Below are positions 23,655 through 35,849 of a stretch of DNA of 64,000 nucleotides, piece after piece. The stretch comes from Channa striata. Its lineage: Eukaryota; Chordata; Actinopteri; Anabantiformes; Channidae. Numbering within the stretch: the first letter of the stretch is position 1; every line of letters starts with the position of its first letter. Under the pieces are notes generated by a model. That model was not told where the DNA came from, searched no databases, and worked only from the letters and a program-made list of their open reading frames with translations. Both the position numbers and the translations under genes were made by a program. The stretch covers positions 3,286,001-3,350,000 of the forward strand of contig CM065173.1 of the NCBI GenBank assembly GCA_033026295.1. Direction: 5' to 3'.

Positions 23655-24519
23655 ATTCCTAGAAAGTCCATAAACACAGCTATTCACGGTGTCAGATCTC
23701 TTCTCTCACTGACCATTTCCATCAGTGTGGATGATTTCTGGATGAGATTTCTCTGATCCAGCTCTGAACCAGTACACACTGTGATCTCCTGGACACGTCC
23801 GGGTCTCAGAGTCAGAGAGGACTGAACACTGGAGAGTCACTGAGTCTCCTGGACGAACCTGATCAGATGCTGTCGACTGCTGAACAACAGTATAGTTTGT
23901 TGTCCTCTGACTGTTTCGTGGTTAACAAAAAGTGCAATAACAATAATTTGTCCAGTATAAATTTATTTGAACTGAGTAAGTTTTATAACAGTAAGAAAAT
24001 AATCAGCGTATGCTTAGAGTCACTTTAAAAGTATCAGTGGCTCAGATTCTTACCTTTCACTTACAAATATGTTCCACTCCATTCAGTGATAATCCACTCT
24101 GTGACTCCACAGTGATACGTTCCTTCATCTTCTTTGATCGTCCTCAAAATGGTCAAGTTGCTAAAACTTTCATCAGTTGTTACATGCATTCTAGATTTAG
24201 AAAACTCTGGTGCATACTCAGGTGTTGCAGATTTCCACACTGTCACAATTAATTCTGCAGAGATTTGCTTGTACCAATGAATTTTTCTACTGCTGAGTTC
24301 TTTAGAAGGTAAAACACATGTGAGAGTCCCAGTTCAACTGTGGTTCTAAATAAATCTGAATCTGAATAAAAGCAAAAATGTATCTAAACTTTATTTTAAC
24401 TAAATGTATGATGTGAAAAAAAAAGCATGTTTACACTATGCTGAGAAAAAGTTTGACTGGACAAACAAACACTTACGTCCTCGCTGAAGAAGCAGCAGTG
24501 TAACCCATAACACCATCAT
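23655..24519 (-). pseudogene. NITR-like pseudogene C, inverted partner of the 14.6 kb gene
   Basis: The leader exon (24519-24477, MMVLWVTLLLLQRG) is intact. The V exon (24361-24054) lost bases near its start and around the YKQ region, and has TAA in place of the Leu codon in the GTYLLVKG end. The second Ig exon starts at 23917 behind a destroyed acceptor (CAG changed to CAC) and stops at CVYGLSR, where a LINE fragment replaces the rest, including membrane and tail exons. The receptor 3' flank resumes beyond the LINE at 23271. Part of the upstream module is present (24545-24632), but the CCAAT box is deleted. It cannot make a receptor. Confidence 0.85.
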
Positions 24520-24659
24520 CTTGACTTTGTCTTGTGTTTTTGCTATTTCAGTAAGTGAAGGAGGGGAGATGATCATGATAGGTCAGAATTCAAATTTACT
24601 TCCTGTTACACTGGCCTCACCCTGGTTTCTATAAGACATGTTACATATTCCTTAGTTAA

Positions 24660-25849
24660 CATCATCTAGACCTTTCACTATTCACTCCTTGAGCGTGTTT
24701 CTCTCCGTAATTTTTGTTACATTACCTTTTAAGTCACAATTGCCATGTGCTGCAATTAATGTTTAAAATACTTAATACTGACATACTGAACTTCTAAAAA
24801 GATTTTAAAACCTGGGTCTTTCAAAGTCCAGACACTGTGAGACTGTGTCCATCAGAGGAGCCAAAGCCCAGAATGAACCATATGAGATGGTTCATCTTCA
24901 CATAGACTAGAACTAATTTCTGTTTGTCCTGCTCTAGGGGAGAAATTAAATATTTAGCAGTTTAACACAAGGTGGCCACCATGACAACTGCAGACAACCA
25001 TGAACCACAGTTCACAGTGACAGTCCTATAATGCAGATGCAAAACATTTTTACCTTGTTCACACATCACACAGCAATGTTCAACCCCACCTCTCCTTATT
25101 GGGACCTCTCATCGTCACTCTGACACACACATCCTCTGATTGGTCATTTAGGGTAAAACTCAAAACAAAATTATTGAGATTTCTAAACACGTTGATAAAA
25201 AGTAAAAATTGCATTTGATTGATCATTTATACTCCCTATGAAGGTTCTTTGTTTGATAATGTGTCCACCTGTTTGTTTGTTGTGGGTGACCTATATGCAG
25301 ATGTTACAGATTGCAGCTGATAATAGTTAAATTCTTAATAGTAAAATGCTTTTGCCAGATTATAGCTACACATATATTAGTGAGGCATGGCATAAAACCT
25401 CATGGCTACATCACTGCACCGCTGATGCACATGATTCTTCAATACCTGAATCTTGTGATCTTACCTTCCCTCTTGTCAGTGAGTAATGATAAGCATGTAG
25501 GAAAAATAAATTTGTCCCTCTTGAATAAGGTGGGTCTTGATCTGTACTATGACGTGTCTAAGACCTGTGGATATTAAATTGAACCCACAACATGTTGGAT
25601 GACAGTATTATGGAGCCCCTTCTTGTTTAATGCCTAAGGTTAAAAGGAATAATAATATATAATAATTGCAAAATAGTAGTAGGAGACTGAATAATTCTAA
25701 AGCATCCTTGCCAACAAATACTGATGCTTTAAGTGAATCAGAGGAAATAAGAAAGTTGTGGCAGAAACAATATTGTGAGCTGTATAATTGTGTAAAAATT
25801 AACTTTTGCAGTTGGCAACATCGATAATAAGGAATATTACCCCACAAGA
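24660..25849. other. no gene recognised
   Basis: AT-rich intergenic sequence. Open frames at 25311-25577 (+) and 25608-25985 (-) show no family signature or splice context. Confidence 0.35.
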
Positions 25850-26660
25850 AGTCTATGATCCACTGTGCCAAGATCTCTGACAATCGGTTTGGTTTTAAGC
25901 GCAAACTTATTACTTTTGCCCTGAAGGAGATATTAGATTTATACAATTGGCACAATTCTACAACTTTTATGTGTTTTATAGACACTTCTAAAGTCTTTGA
26001 CTGTGTGAATAGTGATAATATATTGGATAATTTATATCATAAAGCAGTTTCAAAATCTTAACTGAGAATTTAGTTTTTTTCGTGTGCCCACCAGTCCATC
26101 CATGCACACATACAGATGATTTGGTGATTTTTTTGCCCAAATAGCGCTTGTCTTCAACGGTTACTAATGGTTTCCTTTCAATATGGATCCGACTTTGACA
26201 TTAAATATATTGCAAAGAAGAGTTACATCAACATTGTAAAGGGTAGGGATGATAGGAAACTATAATTTCCCAACTTTGTTTAGTCGGGTAAAGTATGAAA
26301 TGAGGTTAAATATTTCCGGCATTATATAACCAACGATCTGTCTGATGATTTTGATATTTACAGAAAATGTTATGTAATGTATGTACAAGTTAATATGCTG
26401 ATATGCTGAAGACTACACTCTTCACATATGTTGTATCCCTATGTATACTGCCCATCTGTGGTACAACTATAAAATGAGCAGTATGCCAAAACATAATGTG
26501 GTGTATATTGATGGGATGAGGCTACTGCTTAGGGTGCCATGGTGGAACAGTGCAAGTCAAATTTTGGTGAGTGTTTGTGTGCCTACCTGCTTTGCTGTAG
26601 TGTGAAACCTGAGATTCTGTAAACAGCAGAATTCTAACACTGATGAACGCCAAGCAAAGC
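25850..26660 (+). mobile_element. LINE RT remnant (second family)
   Basis: Begins with DNRFGFKRKLITFALKEILD and STTFMCFIDTSKVFDCVN, the RT segment before the active site, then skips to a C-terminal part at 26305-26560. There frames read like IYRKCYVMYVQVNML, a YCPSVVQL stretch and LRVPWWNSAS, interrupted by shifts. The central catalytic part is deleted. Confidence 0.6.
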
Positions 26661-26789
26661 TTGTCAGGTTCTTCTCTCCAAAGTGGAAGCATTGGCATTT
26701 TAGTTTGTATGTAAATATGTGATATTAAAATGTCTTAATGCGGTTGTGTTTGTTTTATTCAATAGATGCAGGGTAATTTGATACATACA

Positions 26790-26980
26790 TATCTATACAT
26801 TGCAGACGGCTGCCCTGCAGGGTGCTCATCTGGCCCACCGGGAGCAACTGGAGATACAGGGTCTTGCCCAAGGAAACTTTAATGTGCAGAAAGGAGGGAC
26901 TGGGGATCGAAATACTGACCCTGTGGTCCATGGATGACTGCCTCACCAACTGAGTTACTGCCGGCGTGTTTGCATGATTT
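26790..26980 (-). repeat. tRNA-derived SINE-like repeat
   Basis: On the minus strand an A-box-like AACTCAGTTGGTGAGGCAG (complement of about 26938-26956) is followed at tRNA spacing by a B-box-like TTCGATCCCC (complement of 26902-26911). The full tRNA fold is not kept, so this is a SINE head or similar, not a tRNA gene. Confidence 0.45.
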
Positions 26981-27549
26981 GTTGTGTATGATGAAGTATG
27001 TGAGACGCTCAGTGACCCACAGCTGGACTGATTGAAATAAGAGTGCATCTGTTTCAAACACAAAAAAACGCCTCATAGAAATCCACTACACAAAAAGAAC
27101 ATGTAAATCACTGCTACCCACTTTGATTTACAGCAAGTCAGCATGCCCACAAAGAGAAAATATCTGTTATAGCAGTTTGGTTACAATTTAAATATGAAAC
27201 ACATAATCCATGATATTAAAATGCTAAATTAATTTAGGCAATATCACATCAGATGTTGTTTACACTGATTGTTAGTTTAATGTGACTGGTGTGCTTGGTG
27301 ACATATTTGTTTTTGCGCAGAATTAATCAGCTTTAACCCAACACTGAGAATTATCCAAAGTTTTTTTAATGTTTGTGCTAAAACACACAGGTTCACTGTT
27401 TACCTAAAGGCAGAAAGCCCTAGCTAATTTTTTTGTTTTACTAGTTGAGTCCTACTGCTTGTGTAGTTTTTCACACTTAATATATTTCCACAGGAACATG
27501 TGACTGATGGCATACTGAACTTTAAATGAGGTATTTTAGGTTTAGATAT

Positions 27550-28022
27550 TTATTGTAAAGAAAACAATGCTCCTGTCAAAAACGTGTTGTTAAATCGCTT
27601 TGATTTCAAACAGTAGTAAAGTCCAGCATCACTCATCTCTGTTTTTATGATATTTAGGACAAATCTTTCAGGCTCTTGTGATGTTGCAAAGTGAGAAATT
27701 CTGTTTCCAGATATAGCATCAAAGCTAAATGCTCTCCCCAAGATTTCAGGCAAGCTTCCAGCAACAAGCTTAATCCAAAAAAAGGTTTCGATATCGTTTG
27801 ATTTCTGGTGGGCACATGTTAGAATCAAATTTTCTCCAACACTAACGGCCTTTGTCACAAAGTTCTGATCATCTGTGCAACCTGAAAAACAAAATCAACA
27901 CAGAGCAATGTACAACTGAGACAGAGCTGTATTACTGTAAGAAAGGTAATTAATCATTTGTCATACAAAAAGTACTTACGCACAACACGGATCAACAGCA
28001 GTGAGCAGAATACTATCAACAT
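27550..28022 (-). CDS. single V-domain Ig protein, leader plus one domain, no TM
   Basis: Two exons in phase, 28022-27980 (leader MLIVFCSLLLIRVV, 43 bases like the other leaders) and 27881-27550, encode about 124 residues. The domain has LILTC, FFWIK in the core Trp position, and SDAGLYYC, so it is a V-type fold of a different subfamily from its neighbours. Where relatives splice after a final KG codon, this one reads LFSLQ and TAA, so it would be a secreted single domain. It may instead be a truncated pseudogene whose later exons are lost; none are seen to its 3' side. A CCAATCAGGTTGC box lies upstream (complement near 28119-28129), as in the first gene. Confidence 0.6.
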
Positions 28023-28099
28023 TGTTTTAATTTTGAGGGCTGAACATAATTTAGACAATATCATACGTTGGTTTCCCTTAATATAATCAAATCAAATGG

Positions 28100-29010
28100 G
28101 AGGAAACAATTTCCTAGCAACCTGATTGGCCTCTTGCTCTGTTTGCGTTCATTTGACCACCTCAGGGGAAATACAGTATGTGAACTGAAACTTTCCACTT
28201 TTCAAGAGATGAGTTGATAAAACATATCATTTAAATTTGATACAATAAACATAAAAACTTCTTTTTTTTAGAGATATTGTAACCAAAACAGTATTTTGTG
28301 GCGGGATGCAACATACAGTACAAGACTTTTATTTTTATGCACAAAAAACATGATGCAAGGGAGCTGTATCATGCTCTATGCATTGAACACTAAAATTAAT
28401 TTGTTAGGGTTTCAAAAAGTTGTCTCAGACAGACCCTGTGATTGTCCTGAAACTGTATGTGTTGAATTTAAAATAAATCAGATTACTTTAGGTGGACTAG
28501 GATTTGGTATTTTTATCATGTTAGAGTATTTCTGAGAATATAGTACATTTAACATCACGTACTAAATGATTAATATATTCAAAATATGACAGAGAAAGAC
28601 TGGATACAATCCTATGTGTCACAGACGTAATGTACCAACAAAAAATACAATCAAAGTGTCAGACTTCATCTGTGATAGCAGCATATGGTCACCAATTTAT
28701 TTTCTTTAATATGTGAGATTCAGATTCGTTGTAAGGATTATTACAAGTCTTCACATGGACTTTAAATACAAATATTCTGCCTGTAAAAATCTTTAAATAC
28801 AGTATATATCTGTCATAAAATAATAAATACATCTAAGTTGGTGGTGTGTACAAGCAGGAGAAAAAGGTCTAAACACACATATCACTGTGAGGTGAGAGGT
28901 GGCAGCTGTGATTAACATGCAGTCACCTATTATCTAGACACTGAAAAGATTACCAGGAATTGGTTTGCTGGTTGGATATGTCATCAAAGCAGAGGACTTT
29001 CCTAAAGGAG
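28100..29010. other. no gene recognised
   Basis: Upstream flank of the V-only gene and AT-rich sequence. The frame at 28296-28535 (+) has no recognisable motif. Confidence 0.35.
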
Positions 29011-29014
29011 ACTG

Positions 29015-29280
29015 TTGTTCCAGTTGGTAGCGCGGTTGTCCACCAGTGTCATAGTTGTTGGTTCAACCCCTGGCTCATTGGTCACATGTCAAAATGTCCT
29101 TGAGCAAAACACTGAACCCTGTTTAGTTCCTCCTGGTGAGCGTTGGCCAGCTGCATAGCAGCTCCCTCATTGGTGTATGAATATGTGAATGGGTAGATAA
29201 GAAGCAATGTAAAGTGCTTTGAGTACTAACAGGTAGAAAGGTGCTATATGAGTGCAGACCATTTACCATAATCTTTTCAG
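29015..29280 (+). repeat. tRNA-headed SINE-like repeat
   Basis: A tRNA-like head (GTTGGTAGCGCGG, then GGTTCAACCCC at about 29060) is followed by the body aatgtccttgagcaaaacac and gtaaagtgctttgagtac, common in fish genomes. A shorter copy of the same body lies at 50070-50230. Confidence 0.55.
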
Positions 29281-29699
29281 TAAATTCTAGGTACAGGACA
29301 TGTATGGATGATGTCCAAATGATGGTAAGTGACATTCTTACAAGATGCCTAAACTATGTCTGCAGGCTCCTTTTAACATGAAGGGGGAGGGGGGGGTTAG
29401 ACAGACTGAGAGCTTTATGTTCTGGCTCAGCTCTCTGTGGCTCATACAGCAACCACAGCGGCCAACTCTATGTTTGTGGTGGTTGTAAAGGTGTAATCTA
29501 AACCATATTCAAGATTCTTTACTGTCATTTCACAATTTCAACAATTTCCTGACAGTGCAAAAAAATAGAAAACAACTAATAAAAAACAAAAAACTGTAAA
29601 TAGTTAGCACTGTAAGTGGGTGCACATTCCATTTTTGAGTTTCACAGCTCATGCAAAGAATCTAGCCCAAGGGGTTGCAAGCCAGTAACTTCTGTGCCA

Positions 29700-32047
29700 G
29701 TCCCAAGCCCGGAAAAATAGAGAGGGTTGCGTCAGGAAGGGCATCCGGCGTAAAACTTGCCAAGTACCATGCAAATCATCCATAGCACTTTCATACCGGG
29801 TTGGTCGAGGCCCGGGTTAAAATCGACTGCCACCGAGGCTGTTAACCTACAGGGTTCCGGTGGAAATTGGACTAGTGTTGGTCGAAGAAGGAGAGGAGGC
29901 GAGGTGGAAGGGTAGCAAAGCACGAGGAGGATACAAACTGTTATACCATGTTGTGAGTGGGAAGAGAAACGGAGTTGGAGTGATCCTGAAGAGGGAATTT
30001 GTGAACAATGTTCTAGAGGTGAAAAGAGTCTCAGACAGGGTGATGAGCCTAAAGCTAGAAATCGAAGGGGTGATGGTGAACGAAGTCAGTGGGTATGCTC
30101 CACAAGTTGGCGGTGAGTTAGAAGAGAAGGAGAGATTCTGGAGTGAGTTTGGTGATGTCGTAGAGAGTATCCCCAGAGGAGAGAGACTAGTTGTTGGAGC
30201 AGACTTTAATGGGCATGTTGATGAGGGGAACAGAGGTGATGAGGAGGTGATGGGCAGGTTGTAAAGGAAAGGAATCCAGAAGGACAGATAGTGGTGGACT
30301 TTGCTAAGAGGATGGAAATGGGTGTAGTCAACACCTACTTTCAGAAGAGAGAGTGACTTACAAGAGTGGAGGTAGAAGTACCCAGGTGGACTACATCCTA
30401 TGTAGATGAAGTCATTAGAGAGAGGTTAGTGACTGAAAAGTGGTGGTAGGAGAGAGTGTAGCAAGACAGCACCGCATGGTGGTGTTTAAAGATGACTCTG
30501 GTGGTCAGGAAGAAGAAGGGAGGAAAGACAGAAAAGAAAACCAAGTGGTGGAAGCTAAAGAATGAAGAAACGTGAGGAATTCATGCAGAAGTTGAGACAG
30601 GCTTTGGGTGGTCAGGAAGAGCTTCCAGATGACTGCGAAACTACATCAGAGAATGAGGTGAGGAAGGCTCTGAAAAGGATGAAGAGCGGAAAGGCTGTAG
30701 GTCCTGAAGGAGCGGCATTGTGTCTTTGCGGATTTAGAGAAGGCGTATGACAGGGTGCAGAGGGAGCAGCTGTGGTACTGTATGAGGTTGTCGTGAGTGG
30801 CAGAGAAGTACGTCAGAGTAGTTCAGGAAATGTATGAGAAAAGCATGAGGGTGGTGAGATTTGTAGTAGATTTGTAGCCAACAGTAGTTGGGAGTGGCGC
30901 TCTCATTGCCAGAGTGTGTGCAGGGAGTATTAGCTCTATGGTGTAGGATTTATTTTTACATGAAGTGAGTGAACGAACCTGAAGACAACATGAAGAGATT
31001 TTAACAGGGATGAAAAGAAAGGCGGAGAGAGATGAAGATAATGAGACAAAAGAAAGTCACCCGAAAACTAAGACGAGGAAATATGACAAAGCATATATAG
31101 CGCTTGGCTTCACTGTGGGGGGGATTGTTTTCTTTTTGCAAGGGGGCGTAACAGTAATTAATTGACAAGCACTAGACTACACCAAGGATCGGCTTTTAGT
31201 CTCTTCTTGTTTGCTATGTTGATGGACAGGTTGACAGACAAGGTCAGACAGAAATCTCCCTGGACAATGATGTTTGCAGATGACATTGTGATTTGCAGTG
31301 AGAGTAGAGAGAAGGTGGAGGAACAGCTGGAGAGGTGGAGGTTTGCTCAAGAAAGAAGAGGCATGAAATTCAGTCATAGCAAGACAGAATACATGTGTGT
31401 AAATGAGAGGGAGCAAGGTAGAAGCGCGAGGTTACAGGGAGCTGAGGTGAAGAAGTTGCAGGAGTTTAAGTACTTGGGGTCGACAGTTCAGTGTGATGGG
31501 GAGTGTGGAAAAGAGGTGAAGAGGCGAGTGCAGGCAAGTTGGAGTGGGTGGAGGAAAGTGTCAGGAGTGTTGTGTGACAGAAGAGTGTCAGCAAGACTCA
31601 AAGGAAAGGTGAACAAGACAGTAGAAAGACCAGCTCTGCTCTATGGGCTACAGACAGTAGCAGTGAGAAAGAAACAAGAGGCAGAGATGGAAGCAGCAGA
31701 GATGAAGATGTTGAGGTTCTCCTTAGGAGTGACAAGGTTGGACAGAATAAGGAACGAGAAAATCAGAGGGACAGTACACGTTGCCTGTGTTGGCAACAAA
31801 GTCAGAGAGGCTAGATTGAGATGGTTTGGACATGTGCAGAGGAAGGATAGTGAATATATTGGTAGAAGGATGTTGCAGATGGAGCTGCCAGGCAAGAGAG
31901 CAAGAGGACGACCAATGAGGAGATATATGGATGTTCTAACAGAGGACATGATGTTAGCTGGTGCCCAGGTTAGAGCGAAGTGGAAACGGATGATTCGCTG
32001 TGGTGACCCCTGATGGGAGGAGCCGAAAGAGTAGTAGTAGTAGTAGA
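29700..32047 (+). mobile_element. RTE-like LINE (endonuclease and RT), interrupted
   Basis: The endonuclease part (29860-30264) has GVGVILKREF, VSGYAPQ and GADFNGHV. A linker frame at 30562-30750 has KRMKSGKAVGPEG. The RT resumes at about 31175 and runs open to 32013 (DQ/H-GSAFS motif, FADDIVICSES with the catalytic Asp pair near 31277, YLGSTVQ, and a C-terminal RLRWFGHVQRKD). The tail ends in (GTA)n near 32030-32046, as expected for an RTE 3' end. A hAT fragment (30868-31174) sits where RT motifs should be, and stops break the 5' half. Not functional. Confidence 0.8.
30868..31174 (+). mobile_element. hAT element fragment with transposase N-terminus, inside the LINE
   Basis: The sequence at 30880-30975 (gttgggagtggcgctctcat and onward) matches the reverse complement of the 52278-52520 insertion. 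31128-31174 matches the left end of the 76-bp element at 33678 in reverse (gcgtaacag, attgacaagcact). Between them, from about 31010, a frame starts KRKAERDEDNETKES and continues KTRKYDKAYIALGFTV, the kind of N-terminus seen before the BED finger in ZBED-type hAT transposases. The rest of the transposase is missing. Confidence 0.55.
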
Positions 32048-32079
32048 AAGCTCATGCAAAAAGGCTGATACTTTGTACC

Positions 32080-33080
32080 TCTTGGGGAGAACAGGTGATG
32101 AGAGGGGTGGTGAGGGTCCTTAATGATAGACAATGCTCTGCGTATGAAATAGATCTACTTCAGGAAGAGGTTGTTCCTGGGCCCTCGAGCTGTCCAGGCC
32201 ATGAAGATGTGCGTCAGGATGTTTTTGATGATGCCCCTGTAAAATGTAATGAGGTAAGGTGTAGGATGTCCTGCCTTTCTGACTCTCCAAAGCTGTTTTG
32301 CTTTTTTGATGACTGCTGAGGAGTTGATGGAAAAGGACAAGAACTTGGGAACTCTATGGTGAGATGTCTGGGGTTGATCTTTGCCAGGCTTCCTAAAATA
32401 AATCAATGTTTCTTTGGTTTATCTACAGGGATGGCTAGTTTAAGGGATCTGCTCCACAGTGCAAGCTGTTCCACCTCCACTCTATTTGTGGTGTCATCAT
32501 TGTCAGTGATGAGACTAACCAATGTTGGGTCGTCCCCAAACTTGACAGTAAGATTGGTGCTGGATCTAGCTGTACAATCATGGGTGAGCAGGCTAAACAG
32601 CAGTAGGACACACCCTTAGGGTGAGCCTGTGCTCATTAAGATTGCTCATGATATCTGACTGCCCACTTTTTCAGGAAGCTGAGTGCCCACTTGCAGCGTA
32701 AACAACTAGCAGCCTCAGCTTTTCCACCAACGGCTGTGGAATGATTGTACTAAAAGCTGAGCCGAAGTCTGTGAGAAGAACTCTGACATAGGTGATCCTT
32801 CTCTTTGAGATGGAGTACTTTGTGGATCAGTTTGCCCTATATGCAAATTGTAGTGGGTCTGGTTTTGTTGGGAGACAGTTTTTAATGTGTTTCAGAACAG
32901 GTCACTCCAGACATTTGATCACAATTGGTCTGAAGGCCACATGGCAAAAATTATTGAGGCAGGATGGGTTTGACTTCTTCAAGACTGGAATGATATGTTA
33001 AATATGCCTACACCCTTCAGTGTATCTATGAATGGGAGGTGCCATTGTCCTTAAACTGTGCATAGAAGTTGTTCAGTTCC
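32080..33080 (-). mobile_element. antisense LINE fragment
   Basis: Minus-strand frames give VLLTDFGSAFSTIIPQPLV (about 32790-32730) and a C-terminal part at 32406-32155 (VIKKAKQLWRVRKAGHP, FYRGIIKNILTHIFMAW). The catalytic part is degraded by stops. Confidence 0.6.
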
Positions 33081-33677
33081 TCTGGTGGTTCGGCTTATTG
33101 ACTGACTACAACCTATAGTTTGGTTTAGCAAGTTAGCATGCAAACATTTGCCAAAGGGAACACAAAATACATTAGAGGCTTATGAATAGTTATTTTATTC
33201 TGATGGAGAAAGTACATGAAAGATCAAGGAGATCAGTAATAACAGCTGGCCCTGAATCCTCATACTACATTTCCTTGACCGCAGAAATGATAAAAAATCT
33301 TTACTGGTCTTACTCACGCTGATCAAGTACATATTTTACATTTTTTCACATTTTGTTTCACAACAAATTGCATACCCTGAAAATATACTGTAGCTGATAT
33401 GTTAAAGAAGTTTAAATTCTGCTTCACACCACATAGTTGCTTGGTCAACATTTATCCATACCTAAAATTAAAACTAAAACTGAAACTAAAATGAGGCAGA
33501 AATCAGAAAAAAATCTCTAAAAGAAATACAACTACTAGTAAAACAAAACTAACTCATACTGACCAAAGTGCAGACTTAATCCAAAAAACTTTAAAAATAA
33601 ATTTTAAAACTTAACACTACTATAGCCTTGTGCAGTAAAGAACCTGTCACTTCTTTTCTGCTCAGCACAACCTAATC

Positions 33678-33753
33678 CAGTGCTTCTCAATTATTTTCTG
33701 TTACGCCCCCCTAGCAAAAAGAAAACAATTCGCAGCGCATTTGAGAAGCACTG
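33678..33753. mobile_element. 76-bp hAT MITE with perfect 8-bp target duplication
   Basis: Ends are CAGTGCTTCTCAA and TTGAGAAGCACTG, exact inverted repeats. ACCTAATC is present at 33670-33677 and again at 33754-33761, the 8-bp duplication expected of hAT. The interior (ttacgcccccctagcaaaaa) matches the elements at 31.1 and 52.3 kb. Confidence 0.9.
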
Positions 33754-33761
33754 ACCTAATC

Positions 33762-35845
33762 CAACAAACATTATGTGAAAGGCAGTGATAGAGCATGGCT
33801 ACTGAATAAATGTACTAGATAAATACAAGATTGTACAATTTAGAGTTGTTGTCCTTTTAGAGCAACATTTATTTCAAACACTTAGATCATTGACATAAAT
33901 AAAACCTGTGCCACTATTGCTACAGTGTTGAACCTCCTCACACCACACCACCAAGGTCTGGAAAACGAAAACCAAATCAATTAAACAACACCAGTATTGT
34001 CTCAATTTCCTTAACACGTATACACTCATACAGACACATGCACAGTTAAAATAAGATGAAATTAAGGCCTTTGTACATTGTGTCTGTGCTTTTTAGTTTA
34101 TTGCTTGTGCACACGGTCAACACACAGACAAACCAATGACATGTGGAAACGCTGTGGTTGGGTCTTTCAAACTAAGCTTTGTATCTAGAGACTTTCTTCC
34201 TGTGTCGCTCTCTGTAGTTTGTCGGTGAGCGAAGGCGTGTTAGAGCATTGCAGCTTGACCTTTTCCACAATAATAACCATATATAGTATAATGTGTTACA
34301 AATAACACATTATACCCATTAAAATCACAACCCATTAAAGGATTAGTTAATGGATACAAGAGGTACAGACATCTGCCAAATAACATTAGGCCGTCACCAT
34401 GTTTCAATACACTTCTCTGTGGTTTGGTGCTTTTCACTGGAAGCTGGTGAGAAAAGGAGGGAGTGGTTAACGACCAACGAGAGAAGGGTTGAACTGTCAT
34501 CTAAACTTTACCTGCCAAAAAAAAATATATATATATATATAATACTACAGGCCTGCGTCTATGTTTACACCAGCTGTATCTTGATATTCTACACCTACAA
34601 AATTGACTATTAAGAAAAATAAATGTTTTATTCAAGTACACACCAGGGCCTCTTAGTTCTCTTAAAGTTAGCCACATGTAATTAGCAGGAGTTTAACTTT
34701 TAGATTGAATTATATTCAAAATAATAGACATTTTTAGATATTTAGAGCTACATTAAATTAGCTAAATAGTCTATACAGCAAAAAGACGATTAGCATTTCA
34801 ACAAGGTCTTTATGACATAAAAGGCGCACATACATGTGGTATGACAATCAATACAATTTTTTTAATCAGTTTTAACTTCTGCTTGCCATGAGCAGGAACA
34901 ATGTCATCAAATTTGTGATAATTTGATAACCAACTTAAGTCAATAGAGAGGTCTATAAAGTTGTCCTTTTCAGATATTGAACCAAAAAACTCAAAATAAG
35001 CTTCTTCCCGCAATCAAATACATTTGAAACTCTAATTTTAATCTGTCTGTCTCTCTGAACTATTAATTCTGATAGTGGATTTTCGTGTATTGGAAATGCT
35101 TTTCCTCGCATAGTTTTGTCAATCAATGGAACAAATCATTAACTTTGCTATTAAACTTATACGAACATATATTGCATCAGAAAGCTTGCAGCTCCTTCCT
35201 CCCTCAACTTTAGTCTGACTGCACTTCCTGTCAAAGCACAGTCAGGTTTGTTTTAAGTAAACAACTCGTCGGTCAAAAGGTTCAGAAATAGCCCACCGCA
35301 GCCTTTGACTCTCAGTGTGTTATGTGGCTTTGCTTGTTGTTCTCAGGACAGACATGCAGTGTGCAAAGTGCTGCAGAGACAGAGGAAGCAACTACTTATT
35401 TGAGCAGTTGCACCCAGAGGCAGCATCTTGCGCACTGCTGATAAACAGATTTGAAAATCTTTAACTTTAACTACATCTACATTAATCACAGTAATTTCAA
35501 CAAGTAATACATTTTCCCCCTTCAGTTTTTGAAATCCTATCTTTATAGTGGCAGTTAACCACTTTAGAGGCTTGAATTTCATATGTATGTATATCTATAT
35601 ATACAAATATAGATATCTATAGCTCTACACATGTTTCCTGTAGGGAACATGGTGGAGATCCATGGTGGCACATATAATGTGTAACAGAAATCAGATATAT
35701 TTACATTATCATACAATGTATTAACATGACCTTCATGACCTTCTGGCACTCTGTGCCTGCAGGCAAGGCAGGCAACTGCTTGTGGCCCCCAAGGGCCAAC
35801 AACAGTTAAACTATATACAGCACTGAGTGTGTGCAAAGTTTGCAA
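33762..35845. other. no gene recognised
   Basis: AT-rich intergenic DNA with a short (AT)n run near 34528-34542. Open frames here have no family signature on either strand. Confidence 0.35.
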
Positions 35846-35849
35846 TGAC

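Noticed and set aside
26902..26956. tRNA gene on the minus strand
   Set aside because: A- and B-box-like blocks are present but no full cloverleaf can be formed; it fits a SINE head.
31162..32013. A 283-codon open frame that could be taken for a host gene
   Set aside because: It carries an RT active site and an RTE-type C-terminus and ends in a (GTA)n tail; it is a LINE.
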